Shown here: positions 1 through 6,590 of the stretch, piece by piece
Numbering within the stretch: position 1 is the stretch's first letter
Layout: each line of letters begins with the position of its first letter
Assembly: GCA_017543805.1 (NCBI GenBank)
Contig: JAFYFK010000035.1
Span: forward strand, 1 to 9,215
From: Bacillota bacterium
GTDB lineage: Bacteria; Bacillota; Clostridia; Peptostreptococcales; Anaerovoracaceae
Length of the DNA stretch: 9,215 nt
Direction of reading: 5' to 3'
The notes under the pieces: model-generated
What the model saw: only the letters and a program-made list of their open reading frames with translations
Told to the model about the DNA's origin: nothing
Database searches by the model: none
Program-made: the position numbers and the translations under genes

Positions 1-138
1 GAGGAAGAACCGCCGATGTTCGTAATAAACGATCATCACAAGGCCGCCACATGGCTGCTGCACCCTGACGCTCCGAAGACGGAGATGCCTCCGGAACTGA
101 GGAACAAAATAGACAGACTGATGAAGGAGGCAGAGTAA
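1..138 (+). CDS. Oligopeptide/dipeptide ABC transporter ATP-binding protein (OppD/DppD type), C-terminal end only
   Basis: Only the last 45 residues are in the window, read in frame 1 to a TAA at 136-138. They carry the tail typical of OppD/DppD ATPases: a PPMF stretch followed by the conserved ATWLLHPDAPK motif (residues 16-26 of the fragment) and a charged helix ending in KEAE. This tail lies in the C-terminal oligopeptide-transporter extension after the nucleotide-binding domain. In the family, OppD and OppF form the cytoplasmic ATPase pair that drives peptide import through two membrane permeases and a binding protein; those genes would be expected upstream, outside the window. The stop is one base before the next start codon, and the next gene's AGGAGG ribosome binding site (125-130) lies inside this coding end, so the two are probably translationally coupled. 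The transported substrate cannot be told from this fragment. Confidence 0.85.
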   Translation, partial: EEEPPMFVINDHHKAATWLLHPDAPKTEMPPELRNKIDRLMKEAE

Positions 139-139
139 A

Positions 140-1102
140 ATGGTCAATTACAATGAAGAACCTCTGCTTTCCGTACGCGGGCTTAAGCAGTACTTTAAAG
201 TCTCCAGGTACTATACCGTAAAAGCGTTAGACGGAATATCCTTCGACATATCGCCAGGGGAGACCTACGGCCTCGTCGGGGAATCCGGTAGCGGCAAGTC
301 CACGACCGGGCGCAGCATTATCCGTCTGTACGATCCGACCGGAGGAACGATCACATTCAGGGGCAAGGATATAAGCGGAAAACTCAGCGACGCTGACGCA
401 AAAGACCTTCGCACCAGAATGCAGATGATAGTGCAGGATCCCATGGCGTCTCTCAATCCGCGCAAAAAGGTTATAGACTCGATAGCGCAGGGCCCGGATA
501 TCCATCACATGTATAAGACGCAGGAAGAGCGCACCCAGATGGTCTATGAGATCATGGACAAGGTAGGTCTCGCGCGCGAACACGCAAACCGCTATCCTCA
601 CCAGTTTTCAGGCGGACAGCGCCAGAGGATAGGGATAGCGCGGGCTCTGATAATGAACCCCGATCTGATAATCGCTGACGAGGCGATCTCGGCTCTGGAC
701 GTATCGATACAGGCGCAGGTCGTCAACCTTATGAAGGATATACAGGATGAGACCAACACGGCCATCCTTTTCATAGCGCATGACCTCTCCATGGTCAAAT
801 ACATTTCTGACCGCATCGGCGTAATGCATCTCGGGCATCTGGTAGAGACTGGCACGACGGATGAGATCTTTGAAAATCCCATCCATCCTTACACAAAGAG
901 CCTGCTTTCAGCCATTCCCCATCCGAATCCCAAAGTGGAGAAGAACCGCAAGGCGCTTACCTACGATTACGCTTCCAGCGGGATCGTCTATTCCGAAGGA
1001 ACGCAGCATAAGCTGAGCGACACGCATCTTGTTCTCGGGACTGACGAAGAAGTCGCGGACTGGCTGCAGGGAAAGGGCAAGGGTCTGGATCCTCATGAAT
1101 AA
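140..1102 (+). CDS. Oligopeptide/dipeptide ABC transporter ATP-binding protein (OppF/DppF type)
   Basis: A 320-residue cytoplasmic ATPase with every ABC motif in order: Walker A GESGSGKS at 47-54, Q-loop Gln99 in IVQDP, signature FSGGQRQR at 156-163, Walker B ending in Asp180-Glu181 with D-loop SALD at 184-187, and switch His214 in FIAHD. The C-terminal oligopeptide-transporter extension is present, with the NPIHPYTKSLLSAIP motif at about 246-260. Length and architecture match the OppF/DppF partner that hydrolyses ATP with OppD/DppD to power peptide uptake. The ATG at 140 is chosen for its AGGAGG (125-130) at 9-base spacing and its position right after the upstream stop. The signature begins FSGGQ rather than LSGGQ, which is common in this subfamily. 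The gene overlaps the following peptidase start by 8 bases, pointing to a shared transcript and an imported compound with a peptide-like bond. Exact specificity (peptide, dipeptide or other) is not visible. Confidence 0.93.
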   Translation: MVNYNEEPLLSVRGLKQYFKVSRYYTVKALDGISFDISPGETYGLVGESGSGKSTTGRSIIRLYDPTGGTITFRGKDISGKLSDADAKDLRTRMQMIVQDPMASLNPRKKVIDSIAQGPDIHHMYKTQEERTQMVYEIMDKVGLAREHANRYPHQFSGGQRQRIGIARALIMNPDLIIADEAISALDVSIQAQVVNLMKDIQDETNTAILFIAHDLSMVKYISDRIGVMHLGHLVETGTTDEIFENPIHPYTKSLLSAIPHPNPKVEKNRKALTYDYASSGIVYSEGTQHKLSDTHLVLGTDEEVADWLQGKGKGLDPHE

Positions 1103-2447
1103 GAAAGTAGAAGCATATATAGATTCCCATCAGGCGGAGGCCGTTGCGCTGCTGCAGAGACTGTGCTCGCAGAAGAGCATTGCCGCTACGGGCGAGGGCA
1201 TTTCCGAAATGGTGGAGATCGTCCTTGACGAACTGAAGAAGCGCGGGATGGAGCCCGTGCTCTATGAGACCGGAGGCAATCCGGTCATATACGCCCCCAT
1301 GAAGGGGCGCTCCGAACGTATCTTTGGTTTTTACGATCATTACGACGTGCAGCCGGAGGGCGATGAAGCGCTATGGACTTCTCCTCCCTACGATATAGTC
1401 GTCAGGGACGGCAACATATGGGGAAGAGGCGTGGCTGACAATAAAAACGGCATAGCCGCCAAGCTCTGCGCCATCGACGCATGGCTCGCGTCTTACGGGG
1501 AACTGCCCTGCGGGATCAAATTCCTCATCGAAGGCGAGGAGGAGATAGGCTCCCCGCATCTCCAGAGCTTTGCCGACGCCCATCCCGAGCTGCTTGCCTG
1601 CGACGGATACAACTGGGAGAGCGGTTACAAAGAGGAGGACGGTCCGGCTGAGATCGTCTTCGGAAACAAGGGGCTGCTGTATGTTGAGCTGTGCGTCAGG
1701 ACCGCGAAAGGGGACAGTCATTCCTATCAGGCGGGCATAGTCCCTAACGCCGCATGGCGCCTGACTCACGCGCTTCGCACAATAATGGATCCCGAAACAT
1801 ACAAAGTGCTTATTCCCGGGTTTTACGACGATGTCCGGCCGCTTACATGGAACGATTACGCTGTTCTTGAGGGCGATCCGTTCGATGAGGAAGGCTTTAA
1901 GAAGCACCTGGGAATCGACGGTTATATAAACGGCGCAAGCGGAAAGGAAATGCTCCGAAGGCTATATTATGAACCGACCGCGAACATAGCCGGTTTTTGC
2001 TCAGGCTATGTTGAAAAGGGCGTAAAGACAGTGATCCCGGCATACGCGTTTGTCAAGATGGACTTCCGGCTCGTTCCGGACCAGGATCCGGAAAAGATCG
2101 TTCAGCAGCTTCGCGAGCATCTTGACCGCAACGGATTTGACGACGTCAGCATTATAGTCCACTCCGCGCAGCCGGCTTACCGCACGGATCCGGATTCGCC
2201 GTTCGCGAAGGCTGTAAAAACAGCGCTTCTCGGACTTTTCGGAAAGGTCTCGATCCACAATTCCGACAGCGGGACGCCCCCGATGCGCATATTCTGCGAA
2301 AAACAGCATATTCCTTCAGCGCTGTTCGGCGGAACGAGCGCCGCAACATCGAATATCCACGCGCCTGACGAGCACATCTCCGTCAAGACATATATCGAGG
2401 AGATCAAAATGATGGCCGCGGTGATGGAAGAACTATCGAAAATATAA
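1095..2447 (+). CDS. M20-family metallopeptidase / amidohydrolase (first of two tandem paralogues)
   Basis: A 450-residue cytosolic hydrolase with no signal peptide, of the two-metal M20 (ArgE/DapE/PepV/CNDP) family, which cleaves dipeptides or N-acyl amino acids. Likely active-site residues, placed by eye against CNDP-type enzymes: His82 and Asp84 in HYDVQP, bridging Asp115 in GVADNKNG, general base Glu149 and metal ligand Glu150 in EGEEEIGS, Glu175 in NWESG as the next ligand, lid-domain His209 in DSHS, and last ligand His422 in NIHAPDEH. The catalytic domain is split by a lid/dimerisation domain at roughly 195-315. The start is the ATG at 1095, in the overlap ATGAATAA with the transporter ATPase stop. 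An in-frame start at 1029 would add 22 residues overlapping that ATPase and is not matched by the paralogue, whose N-terminus aligns with the 1095 start. Glu rather than Asp at 175 is the state usually linked to carboxypeptidase or deacylase members. The substrate is unknown. Confidence 0.9.
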   Translation: MNKKVEAYIDSHQAEAVALLQRLCSQKSIAATGEGISEMVEIVLDELKKRGMEPVLYETGGNPVIYAPMKGRSERIFGFYDHYDVQPEGDEALWTSPPYDIVVRDGNIWGRGVADNKNGIAAKLCAIDAWLASYGELPCGIKFLIEGEEEIGSPHLQSFADAHPELLACDGYNWESGYKEEDGPAEIVFGNKGLLYVELCVRTAKGDSHSYQAGIVPNAAWRLTHALRTIMDPETYKVLIPGFYDDVRPLTWNDYAVLEGDPFDEEGFKKHLGIDGYINGASGKEMLRRLYYEPTANIAGFCSGYVEKGVKTVIPAYAFVKMDFRLVPDQDPEKIVQQLREHLDRNGFDDVSIIVHSAQPAYRTDPDSPFAKAVKTALLGLFGKVSIHNSDSGTPPMRIFCEKQHIPSALFGGTSAATSNIHAPDEHISVKTYIEEIKMMAAVMEELSKI

Positions 2448-2480
2448 TTTGAGCACAGACAATACAGGAGGACAGTTAAA

Positions 2481-3836
2481 ATGGATGCAAAGGTCTTGAA
2501 GTACATCGAAGATCACCGCGATGAATACGTGGAGCTTGTAAGAAAACTCTGCCAGCAGCCCAGCCAGGCTTCCACCGGCGAAGGCATACCGGAGATGATC
2601 GAGCTTGTCGTCAGCTCCCTTAAGGCTGTAGGCGCGGAGCCCAGACTCTGCGAGACTCCGGGAAACCCGGTGGTCTATGCTTATATCGAAGGTGAAAACA
2701 ATAAACACACCTTTGGTTTTTATGACCATTATGACGTGCAGCCTGTCGATCCGATCGAGCTGTGGGACGACGACCCGTACTCTGCTGTCATCAAGGACGG
2801 AGTCATCTATGCCCGCGGCGTGGCGGACAATAAGAACGGCCTTGCCACAAAGCTCTGCGCAGTGGACGCCTACATGAAGGTCTACGGAAAGATTCCGTGC
2901 AATGTAAAGTTCTTTGTTGAAGGCGAGGAGGAGATCGGTTCTCCCAATCTTCCGTACTTTGCCGAGCACTATGAAGACCTGCTCGACTGCGACGGCTTTA
3001 ACTGGGAATCGGGCTGGAAGGAACCCGGCGGAGCTCCGGAGATACACCTCGGAAACAAAGGCCTCCTCTATGTGGAATACGTTGTAAAGACCGCAAAGAT
3101 GGACGCGCATTCCTGCAACGCCGCGATCGTTAAGAACCCGGCGTGGAGGCTTATCGAATTTCTTACCAGCATTAAGGACCCGAAGACCGACCGGATCCTG
3201 ATCGACGGTTTCTATGACGATATCATCCCGCCCACTGAGGACGATATCGAGAATCTGAAGCAGGATAATTTCGATGAGGAAGGACAGAAGGAATATCTCG
3301 GGATCGACGGATATATCGGCGGCCTGACAGGACTTGAGCTTTTGAAGAAAAACTATTACATGCCGACCGCGAATATCTGCGGCATGGTCTCCGGATACAT
3401 CGGAGAGGGCTCCAAGACAGTGCTTCCGGGCTGCGCGTCCGCAAAGATGGACTTCCGTCTTGTTCCCGGACAGAAAGCGGAAAAGATCCTTCAGCTGCTG
3501 AAGGATCATATGCACAAAAACGGTTTTGACGATGTTCAGCTGATAGTCCACTCCTATCAGGATCCGTTCCGCGCGGCGCCGGATTCGCCTTTTGTCAAGG
3601 CGGTCTATTCGACGCTCGACGAGCTGTTCGGAACCCCTGTGGTCCACTACATGGTATCCGGAACGTCTCCGATGCCCCTGTTCTGCAAAAAGAAGAACAT
3701 CCCGGCGGCGCTCTTCGGCGCGACCAGCACAAAGGCTAATATCCACGCTCCCAACGAGCACCTTGAGGTCGAATCCTACATCGACGAGATCAAGATGATC
3801 GCCGGGGTAATGGAAGCGCTCGGAAAACTTGACTGA
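2481..3836 (+). CDS. M20-family metallopeptidase / amidohydrolase (second tandem paralogue)
   Basis: A 451-residue paralogue of the preceding gene, identical at more than half of positions by eye and collinear almost end to end. The same active-site set is present: His83 and Asp85 in HYDVQP, bridging Asp116, Glu150 and Glu151 in EGEEEIGS, Glu176 in NWESG, lid His210 in MDAHS, and His422 in NIHAPNEH. It has no signal peptide and should act in the cytoplasm on peptides or N-acyl compounds brought in by the upstream transporter. The start has a clear AGGAGG at 2466-2471, 9 bases upstream, in the 33-base gap after the first paralogue. From its start to about 3761 it contains no TTA, CTA or TCA codon, which the first copy does, so it may be the more strongly expressed copy. 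Both copies look intact. Differences around the lid and pocket (for example CNAAIVKNP here, YQAGIVPNA there) suggest related but distinct substrates, or a heterodimer. Confidence 0.9.
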   Translation: MDAKVLKYIEDHRDEYVELVRKLCQQPSQASTGEGIPEMIELVVSSLKAVGAEPRLCETPGNPVVYAYIEGENNKHTFGFYDHYDVQPVDPIELWDDDPYSAVIKDGVIYARGVADNKNGLATKLCAVDAYMKVYGKIPCNVKFFVEGEEEIGSPNLPYFAEHYEDLLDCDGFNWESGWKEPGGAPEIHLGNKGLLYVEYVVKTAKMDAHSCNAAIVKNPAWRLIEFLTSIKDPKTDRILIDGFYDDIIPPTEDDIENLKQDNFDEEGQKEYLGIDGYIGGLTGLELLKKNYYMPTANICGMVSGYIGEGSKTVLPGCASAKMDFRLVPGQKAEKILQLLKDHMHKNGFDDVQLIVHSYQDPFRAAPDSPFVKAVYSTLDELFGTPVVHYMVSGTSPMPLFCKKKNIPAALFGATSTKANIHAPNEHLEVESYIDEIKMIAGVMEALGKLD

Positions 3837-3843
3837 CGGTTTC

Positions 3844-3892
3844 TGGTCCTGCGCCGTTCAGCCCGAATAGGGTATGATGCGGCGCAGGGCCA
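3844..3892. terminator. Long inverted repeat across the convergent gene junction, possible terminator
   Basis: TGGTCCTGCGCCG (3844-3856) and CGGCGCAGGGCCA (3880-3892) form a 13-base-pair stem with one G-U pair, enclosing a 23-base loop. It starts 7 bases after the peptidase stop, and its right arm codes for part of the regulator's C-terminus. No clear U-tract follows on either strand, so it is not a textbook intrinsic terminator. It could still stop or stabilise transcripts from both converging genes. Confidence 0.4.
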
Positions 3893-5420
3893 CTGCTTTA
3901 TAGACGTGATACGAAGCAGGCATGGTCCCTACGGGAAAGCCGAAGCATTCGCTCATCAGCTTAAGCCTGTATTTTACCGTGTTTTTGTGCACGAACATAA
4001 GCTCCGCGGTCCTCTGTATGTTCTGGTCGGCGTCAAGAAGATAAACGGCGAGCGTGTTCTTCAGAAGTTCGCCGTCCCTCTTGTTGTCCAGCGAGGACAG
4101 TATCGCGAGGGCGTCGTCTATGGATTCCTCGCCGCGGTCTATCTTTTTCCGGCATGTTTCGGCAAATTCTATGTCGCCGCCGAAAAGCACCCGCCTTCCG
4201 GGTATGATCTTCCTTGCGTCGTCAAGGAAGTTTTTGTTCATCAGGTAATCCCTGCGGACATCGGATGTCGTTTTTTCGTTGTTGAACACAGTCGCGACAG
4301 CCTCTTCAGGTATGACGGAAAACATCTCGTCCAGAAGCTTTTCAAAAGCCTCGTTGTCAGGGATATCGCTCGAGAACAGGACCAAAGAGCCTTCAAAGAT
4401 ATCAGCGAAAGCGGTCTTGCAGTATCTCGCTGCCGCCTCGGATATGCGCGGGGGCATGTCGCGGGTAAATTCCGCGCCCGAGAATATCCAAAGCCTGTGT
4501 ACAGACATGACGTCGATATTGAACATTTCGGCAAGAGACCTCATCTTGACCGGCTCGTTCATTATGATGGCGCTTATGAGCTCGGAGATAACGGCTGTCC
4601 CGTGGTGCTGGCCCCATAGATTCAGCGCCAGCTGAACGCATTCGGCTGCCTGGTCGAGTTCCCTGTCGGTAAGCGCGTTTCCGAGGGTTACCGCGAACAT
4701 TTCGAGCTTCGCGCCCGAAGCGCCCTGTATGCTTCGCCTGTAGATGAGGCCGCTTTTCAGGCGGGGCAGGCTGACGGAACCGGAGACCGATTCGGACAGT
4801 ACTGTATTTTTAAGGCTTTCAGATATCCTCTCGGCATCCTGCGGCCACGGCGCTTCGCCCAGGGCCCTCAGGTTGGAGTCAGTCAGGATTATGCTTGCGG
4901 AAAGGCGTTCGCTGAGCAGGCGCAGCATCGTTTCCACGCTCTGCTGCTCCTGGCTCATCGTGGATATCTGTTCGATAAGCGAAACTGCTATGGAGCCTCC
5001 GGACAGGCGGTCCTTGACTATAGCGGTCATTACATCGTTGATCGCCGAGCTGTACCTCAGCAGAGGCTGGTTTTCGGGCATGCAGATTATGACGAAATCA
5101 TGTTCGTTCGCGTACCTGATGATGCGGGGGTCCAGTTTCTTGACAAAGACTCCGAGGTAGTAGATGATAAGGCCCGGATCTCCTCCGTCTACAAGAGCTT
5201 TAACTATTCTGAACTGCTCGTCATAATCCTTATACGAGTTGAGAAAGCCTGTGATCAGAAGCTCGTCGCTGAGGTGCGTGCTGTTGCTCGGGACGTCGAT
5301 ATCGGAAGTCTCAAGGACCGTTATAGAGGATATGATCTTCCTCAGTCCCCGGTGGCCCGCGATTACTTTGGCGTTTCGTAGAGAAGGGAGTTTCATTATG
5401 TCCGCGATGGATACGCTCAT
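3858..5420 (-). CDS. PucR/CdaR-family transcriptional regulator
   Basis: A 520-residue cytoplasmic regulator. The N-terminal PucR-type sensor domain spans about residues 3-122, opening SVSIADIMKLP and including the ITVLETSDI segment. A middle region at about 270-395 resembles the degenerate GGDEF-like domain of CdaR-type regulators. The C-terminal PucR/CdaR helix-turn-helix is at about 452-509, with the NIQRTAELMFVHKNTVKYRL helices at 467-486. Such proteins usually bind a small metabolite and activate neighbouring catabolic genes (known cases involve purines, sugar acids or amino acids). The start is the ATG complementary to 5418-5420, preceded by AAAGGAGGT at 6-base spacing. An upstream in-frame ATG at 5444 would add 8 residues but includes that ribosome binding site and lies against the candidate -10 box. 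The gene is divergent from the activase and glycyl radical enzyme pair and convergent with the peptidases, so control of the former pair is most likely. The effector is unknown. Confidence 0.9.
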   Translation of the reverse strand: MSVSIADIMKLPSLRNAKVIAGHRGLRKIISSITVLETSDIDVPSNSTHLSDELLITGFLNSYKDYDEQFRIVKALVDGGDPGLIIYYLGVFVKKLDPRIIRYANEHDFVIICMPENQPLLRYSSAINDVMTAIVKDRLSGGSIAVSLIEQISTMSQEQQSVETMLRLLSERLSASIILTDSNLRALGEAPWPQDAERISESLKNTVLSESVSGSVSLPRLKSGLIYRRSIQGASGAKLEMFAVTLGNALTDRELDQAAECVQLALNLWGQHHGTAVISELISAIIMNEPVKMRSLAEMFNIDVMSVHRLWIFSGAEFTRDMPPRISEAAARYCKTAFADIFEGSLVLFSSDIPDNEAFEKLLDEMFSVIPEEAVATVFNNEKTTSDVRRDYLMNKNFLDDARKIIPGRRVLFGGDIEFAETCRKKIDRGEESIDDALAILSSLDNKRDGELLKNTLAVYLLDADQNIQRTAELMFVHKNTVKYRLKLMSECFGFPVGTMPASYHVYKAVALRRIIPYSG

Positions 5421-5426
5421 GAGATT

Positions 5427-5435
5427 ACCTCCTTT
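5427..5435 (-). promoter_or_regulatory. Ribosome binding site that fixes the regulator start
   Basis: Read on the - strand this is AAAGGAGGT, a near-perfect Shine-Dalgarno, 6 bases before the ATG at 5420. It lies inside the 8-codon extension opened by the ATG at 5444, which argues for the shorter protein. Confidence 0.8.
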
Positions 5436-5446
5436 GGGCTGCATAT

Positions 5447-5480
5447 ATTATAGAATCCACGATTTTTCTCCTCTTGTCAA
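5447..5480 (-). promoter_or_regulatory. Candidate promoter elements for the regulator gene
   Basis: On the - strand there is a consensus TATAAT (complement of 5447-5452) and upstream a consensus TTGACA (complement of 5475-5480). The spacer is 22 bases, too long for an ordinary sigma-70 promoter. Either the TATAAT works with a poor -35, or an activator is needed, or one box is chance. Initiation from the TATAAT would give a leader of about 20 bases with the AAAGGAGGT in it. Confidence 0.4.
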
Positions 5481-5549
5481 AGGTTTTAAGCGCGTTTTTT
5501 CATAAACGGTATCGGAAAAATCAATATTCTGAATAGGATATAAGTAATG

Positions 5550-5559
5550 CTTAATTAAG
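5550..5559. promoter_or_regulatory. CTTAATTAAG palindrome, candidate operator
   Basis: A perfect 10-base palindrome just upstream of the TATAAT at 5571-5576. It covers the place where a -35 box would lie, and no good -35 is visible there. This is a plausible binding site for the divergently encoded regulator, but AT-rich DNA produces such palindromes by chance. Confidence 0.3.
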
Positions 5560-5570
5560 GACGCCTGTTC

Positions 5571-5576
5571 TATAAT
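5571..5576 (+). promoter_or_regulatory. -10 box of the candidate promoter for the activase and glycyl radical enzyme operon
   Basis: A consensus TATAAT sits 58 bases before the activase start codon. At 16-18 bases upstream the sequence (around TGCTTA) is a poor match to TTGACA, as expected for an activator-dependent promoter. Transcription would begin near 5583 and give a leader of roughly 45 bases. Confidence 0.45.
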
Positions 5577-5587
5577 AAACTATTAAC

Positions 5588-5609
5588 AATTCCCGATTTC
5601 GTTGGAATT
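5588..5609. repeat. Short inverted repeat AATTCC...GGAATT in the leader
   Basis: AATTCC (5588-5593) and GGAATT (5604-5609) form an inverted repeat with a 10-base spacer, starting a few bases after the predicted transcription start. It could be an operator half-site pair or a weak hairpin in the leader. At six bases per arm, chance is a real possibility. Confidence 0.25.
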
Positions 5610-5617
5610 CAGACTAT

Positions 5618-5623
5618 AAAGGA
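5618..5623 (+). promoter_or_regulatory. Ribosome binding site supporting a TTG start
   Basis: AAAGGA ends 5 bases before the TTG at 5629. An in-frame TAA at 5617-5619 closes the frame upstream, and no ATG or GTG occurs in frame before the conserved N-terminus. The only candidate starts are therefore the TTG at 5629, CTG at 5632, ATT at 5635 and TTG at 5638; spacing favours 5629. Confidence 0.6.
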
Positions 5624-5628
5624 CGGTA

Positions 5629-6552
5629 TTGCTGATTTTGAAAGGTCTTGTCGGAGGCATACAGAAATATTCCATAAGCGACGGTCCGGGCATACGCACG
5701 ACGGTTTTCCTCAAGGGATGCCCGCTGCACTGCCGCTGGTGTCACAACCCCGAGCTCATAAAGCGGGAAAAAGAAATACTCTGGACACAGCAGAAGTGCA
5801 TAGGCTGCGGACACTGCGTTGAGACGTGCCCGACAGGCGCTTTCCACCATTACGGCGAGAGGATAGAGATCGACCGCGAAAAATGCCTTCGCTGCTTCTC
5901 CTGCGTAAACCGCTGCTACGCCGAGGCTCTGCGCGTCGCCGGCGAGGAGAAGACCGTGGAAGAGGTCATGAAGGTCGTTCTCCAGGACCGCGGCTTCTAC
6001 GAGCGCACAGGCGGCGGCATGACGATAAGCGGCGGCGAACTGCTGCAGCAGAAGGAATTCGCCGAAGCCCTGCTCGACGCGGCTGTCGCTGAGGGCATAG
6101 GCGTCGCTCTGGACACCTGCGGCAACGGGGACGGCGATACTCTTTTCCGAATGGCCCGTAAGGCGCAGTATATACTCTACGACATGAAGTCTATCGACGA
6201 CGAGACGCACAAGTACTGTACCGGTGTCTCGAATGCCTTGATTTTAGCGAATTTGAGGCGCCTCGCCGCGGACGACGGGATACGTCCCAAGATATGGCTG
6301 AGGATGCCGCTGATAAAAGGGCTCAACGACACGCCTGACATCATCAACAGGACAGCGGAATTTATTGGTGAAAACCGCCTGACATATGCTACACTGTTCC
6401 CATACCACGAGCTCGGTATTTCCAAGTACAAGAGCCTGGGCGAGAGTTATGAGGACTTTGAGCCGCCGGAGACGGAACGGCTCCATGAGATACAGAGCAT
6501 ATTCGCGGAGCACGGGCTCAGGGCGGATATACTCGGTGAAGAAGTAAAGTAA
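5629..6552 (+). CDS. Glycyl radical enzyme activating enzyme (radical SAM, with ferredoxin-like insert)
   Basis: A 307-residue radical-SAM protein that would cleave S-adenosylmethionine and abstract hydrogen from the glycine of the partner glycyl radical enzyme encoded 38 bases downstream. Seen directly: N-terminal YSISDGPGIRT (14-24); the radical-SAM cluster motif CPLHCRWC with Cys31, Cys35 and Cys38; and two four-cysteine [4Fe-4S] motifs in an inserted ferredoxin-like domain, Cys57/60/63/67 and Cys86/89/92/96. That insert is typical of activases other than the simple pyruvate formate-lyase type. The SAM-binding GGE motif is at 135-137, in SGGELLQQ, where most relatives have a Pro after Glu. 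DTCGNGD (162-168) and LRMPLIKGLND (224-234) are further conserved segments. Length fits the family. Translation must begin at a non-ATG codon, taken as TTG 5629, which may keep the activase below the level of its partner. It is the first gene of the predicted two-gene operon. Confidence 0.93.
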   Translation: MLILKGLVGGIQKYSISDGPGIRTTVFLKGCPLHCRWCHNPELIKREKEILWTQQKCIGCGHCVETCPTGAFHHYGERIEIDREKCLRCFSCVNRCYAEALRVAGEEKTVEEVMKVVLQDRGFYERTGGGMTISGGELLQQKEFAEALLDAAVAEGIGVALDTCGNGDGDTLFRMARKAQYILYDMKSIDDETHKYCTGVSNALILANLRRLAADDGIRPKIWLRMPLIKGLNDTPDIINRTAEFIGENRLTYATLFPYHELGISKYKSLGESYEDFEPPETERLHEIQSIFAEHGLRADILGEEVK

Positions 6553-6590
6553 ACGTTAAATATACAGCCGTCAGGCAAAAGGAGAACAAA

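Noticed and set aside
1029..1094. Upstream in-frame start that would lengthen the first peptidase by 22 residues
   Set aside because: It overlaps the transporter ATPase by over 70 bases, adds a sequence unlike the paralogue, and the ATG at 1095 aligns with the paralogue's start.
2433..3761. Antisense open frame of 442 codons opposite the second peptidase
   Set aside because: Same codon-bias shadow, in phase with the sense gene, with no recognisable protein features.
3906..4619. Plus-strand open frame of 237 codons inside the regulator gene
   Set aside because: It is antisense to a well-supported PucR/CdaR-type gene, has no clear ribosome binding site and no recognisable domain.
5421..5444. 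Longer regulator starting at the ATG at 5444
   Set aside because: The added eight codons consist largely of the Shine-Dalgarno AAAGGAGGT serving the ATG at 5420, and the start touches the candidate -10 box.
5507..5629. Direct repeat ACGGTAT at 5507-5513 and 5623-5629
   Set aside because: Seven bases in AT-rich spacer DNA, one copy running into the start codon; most likely chance.
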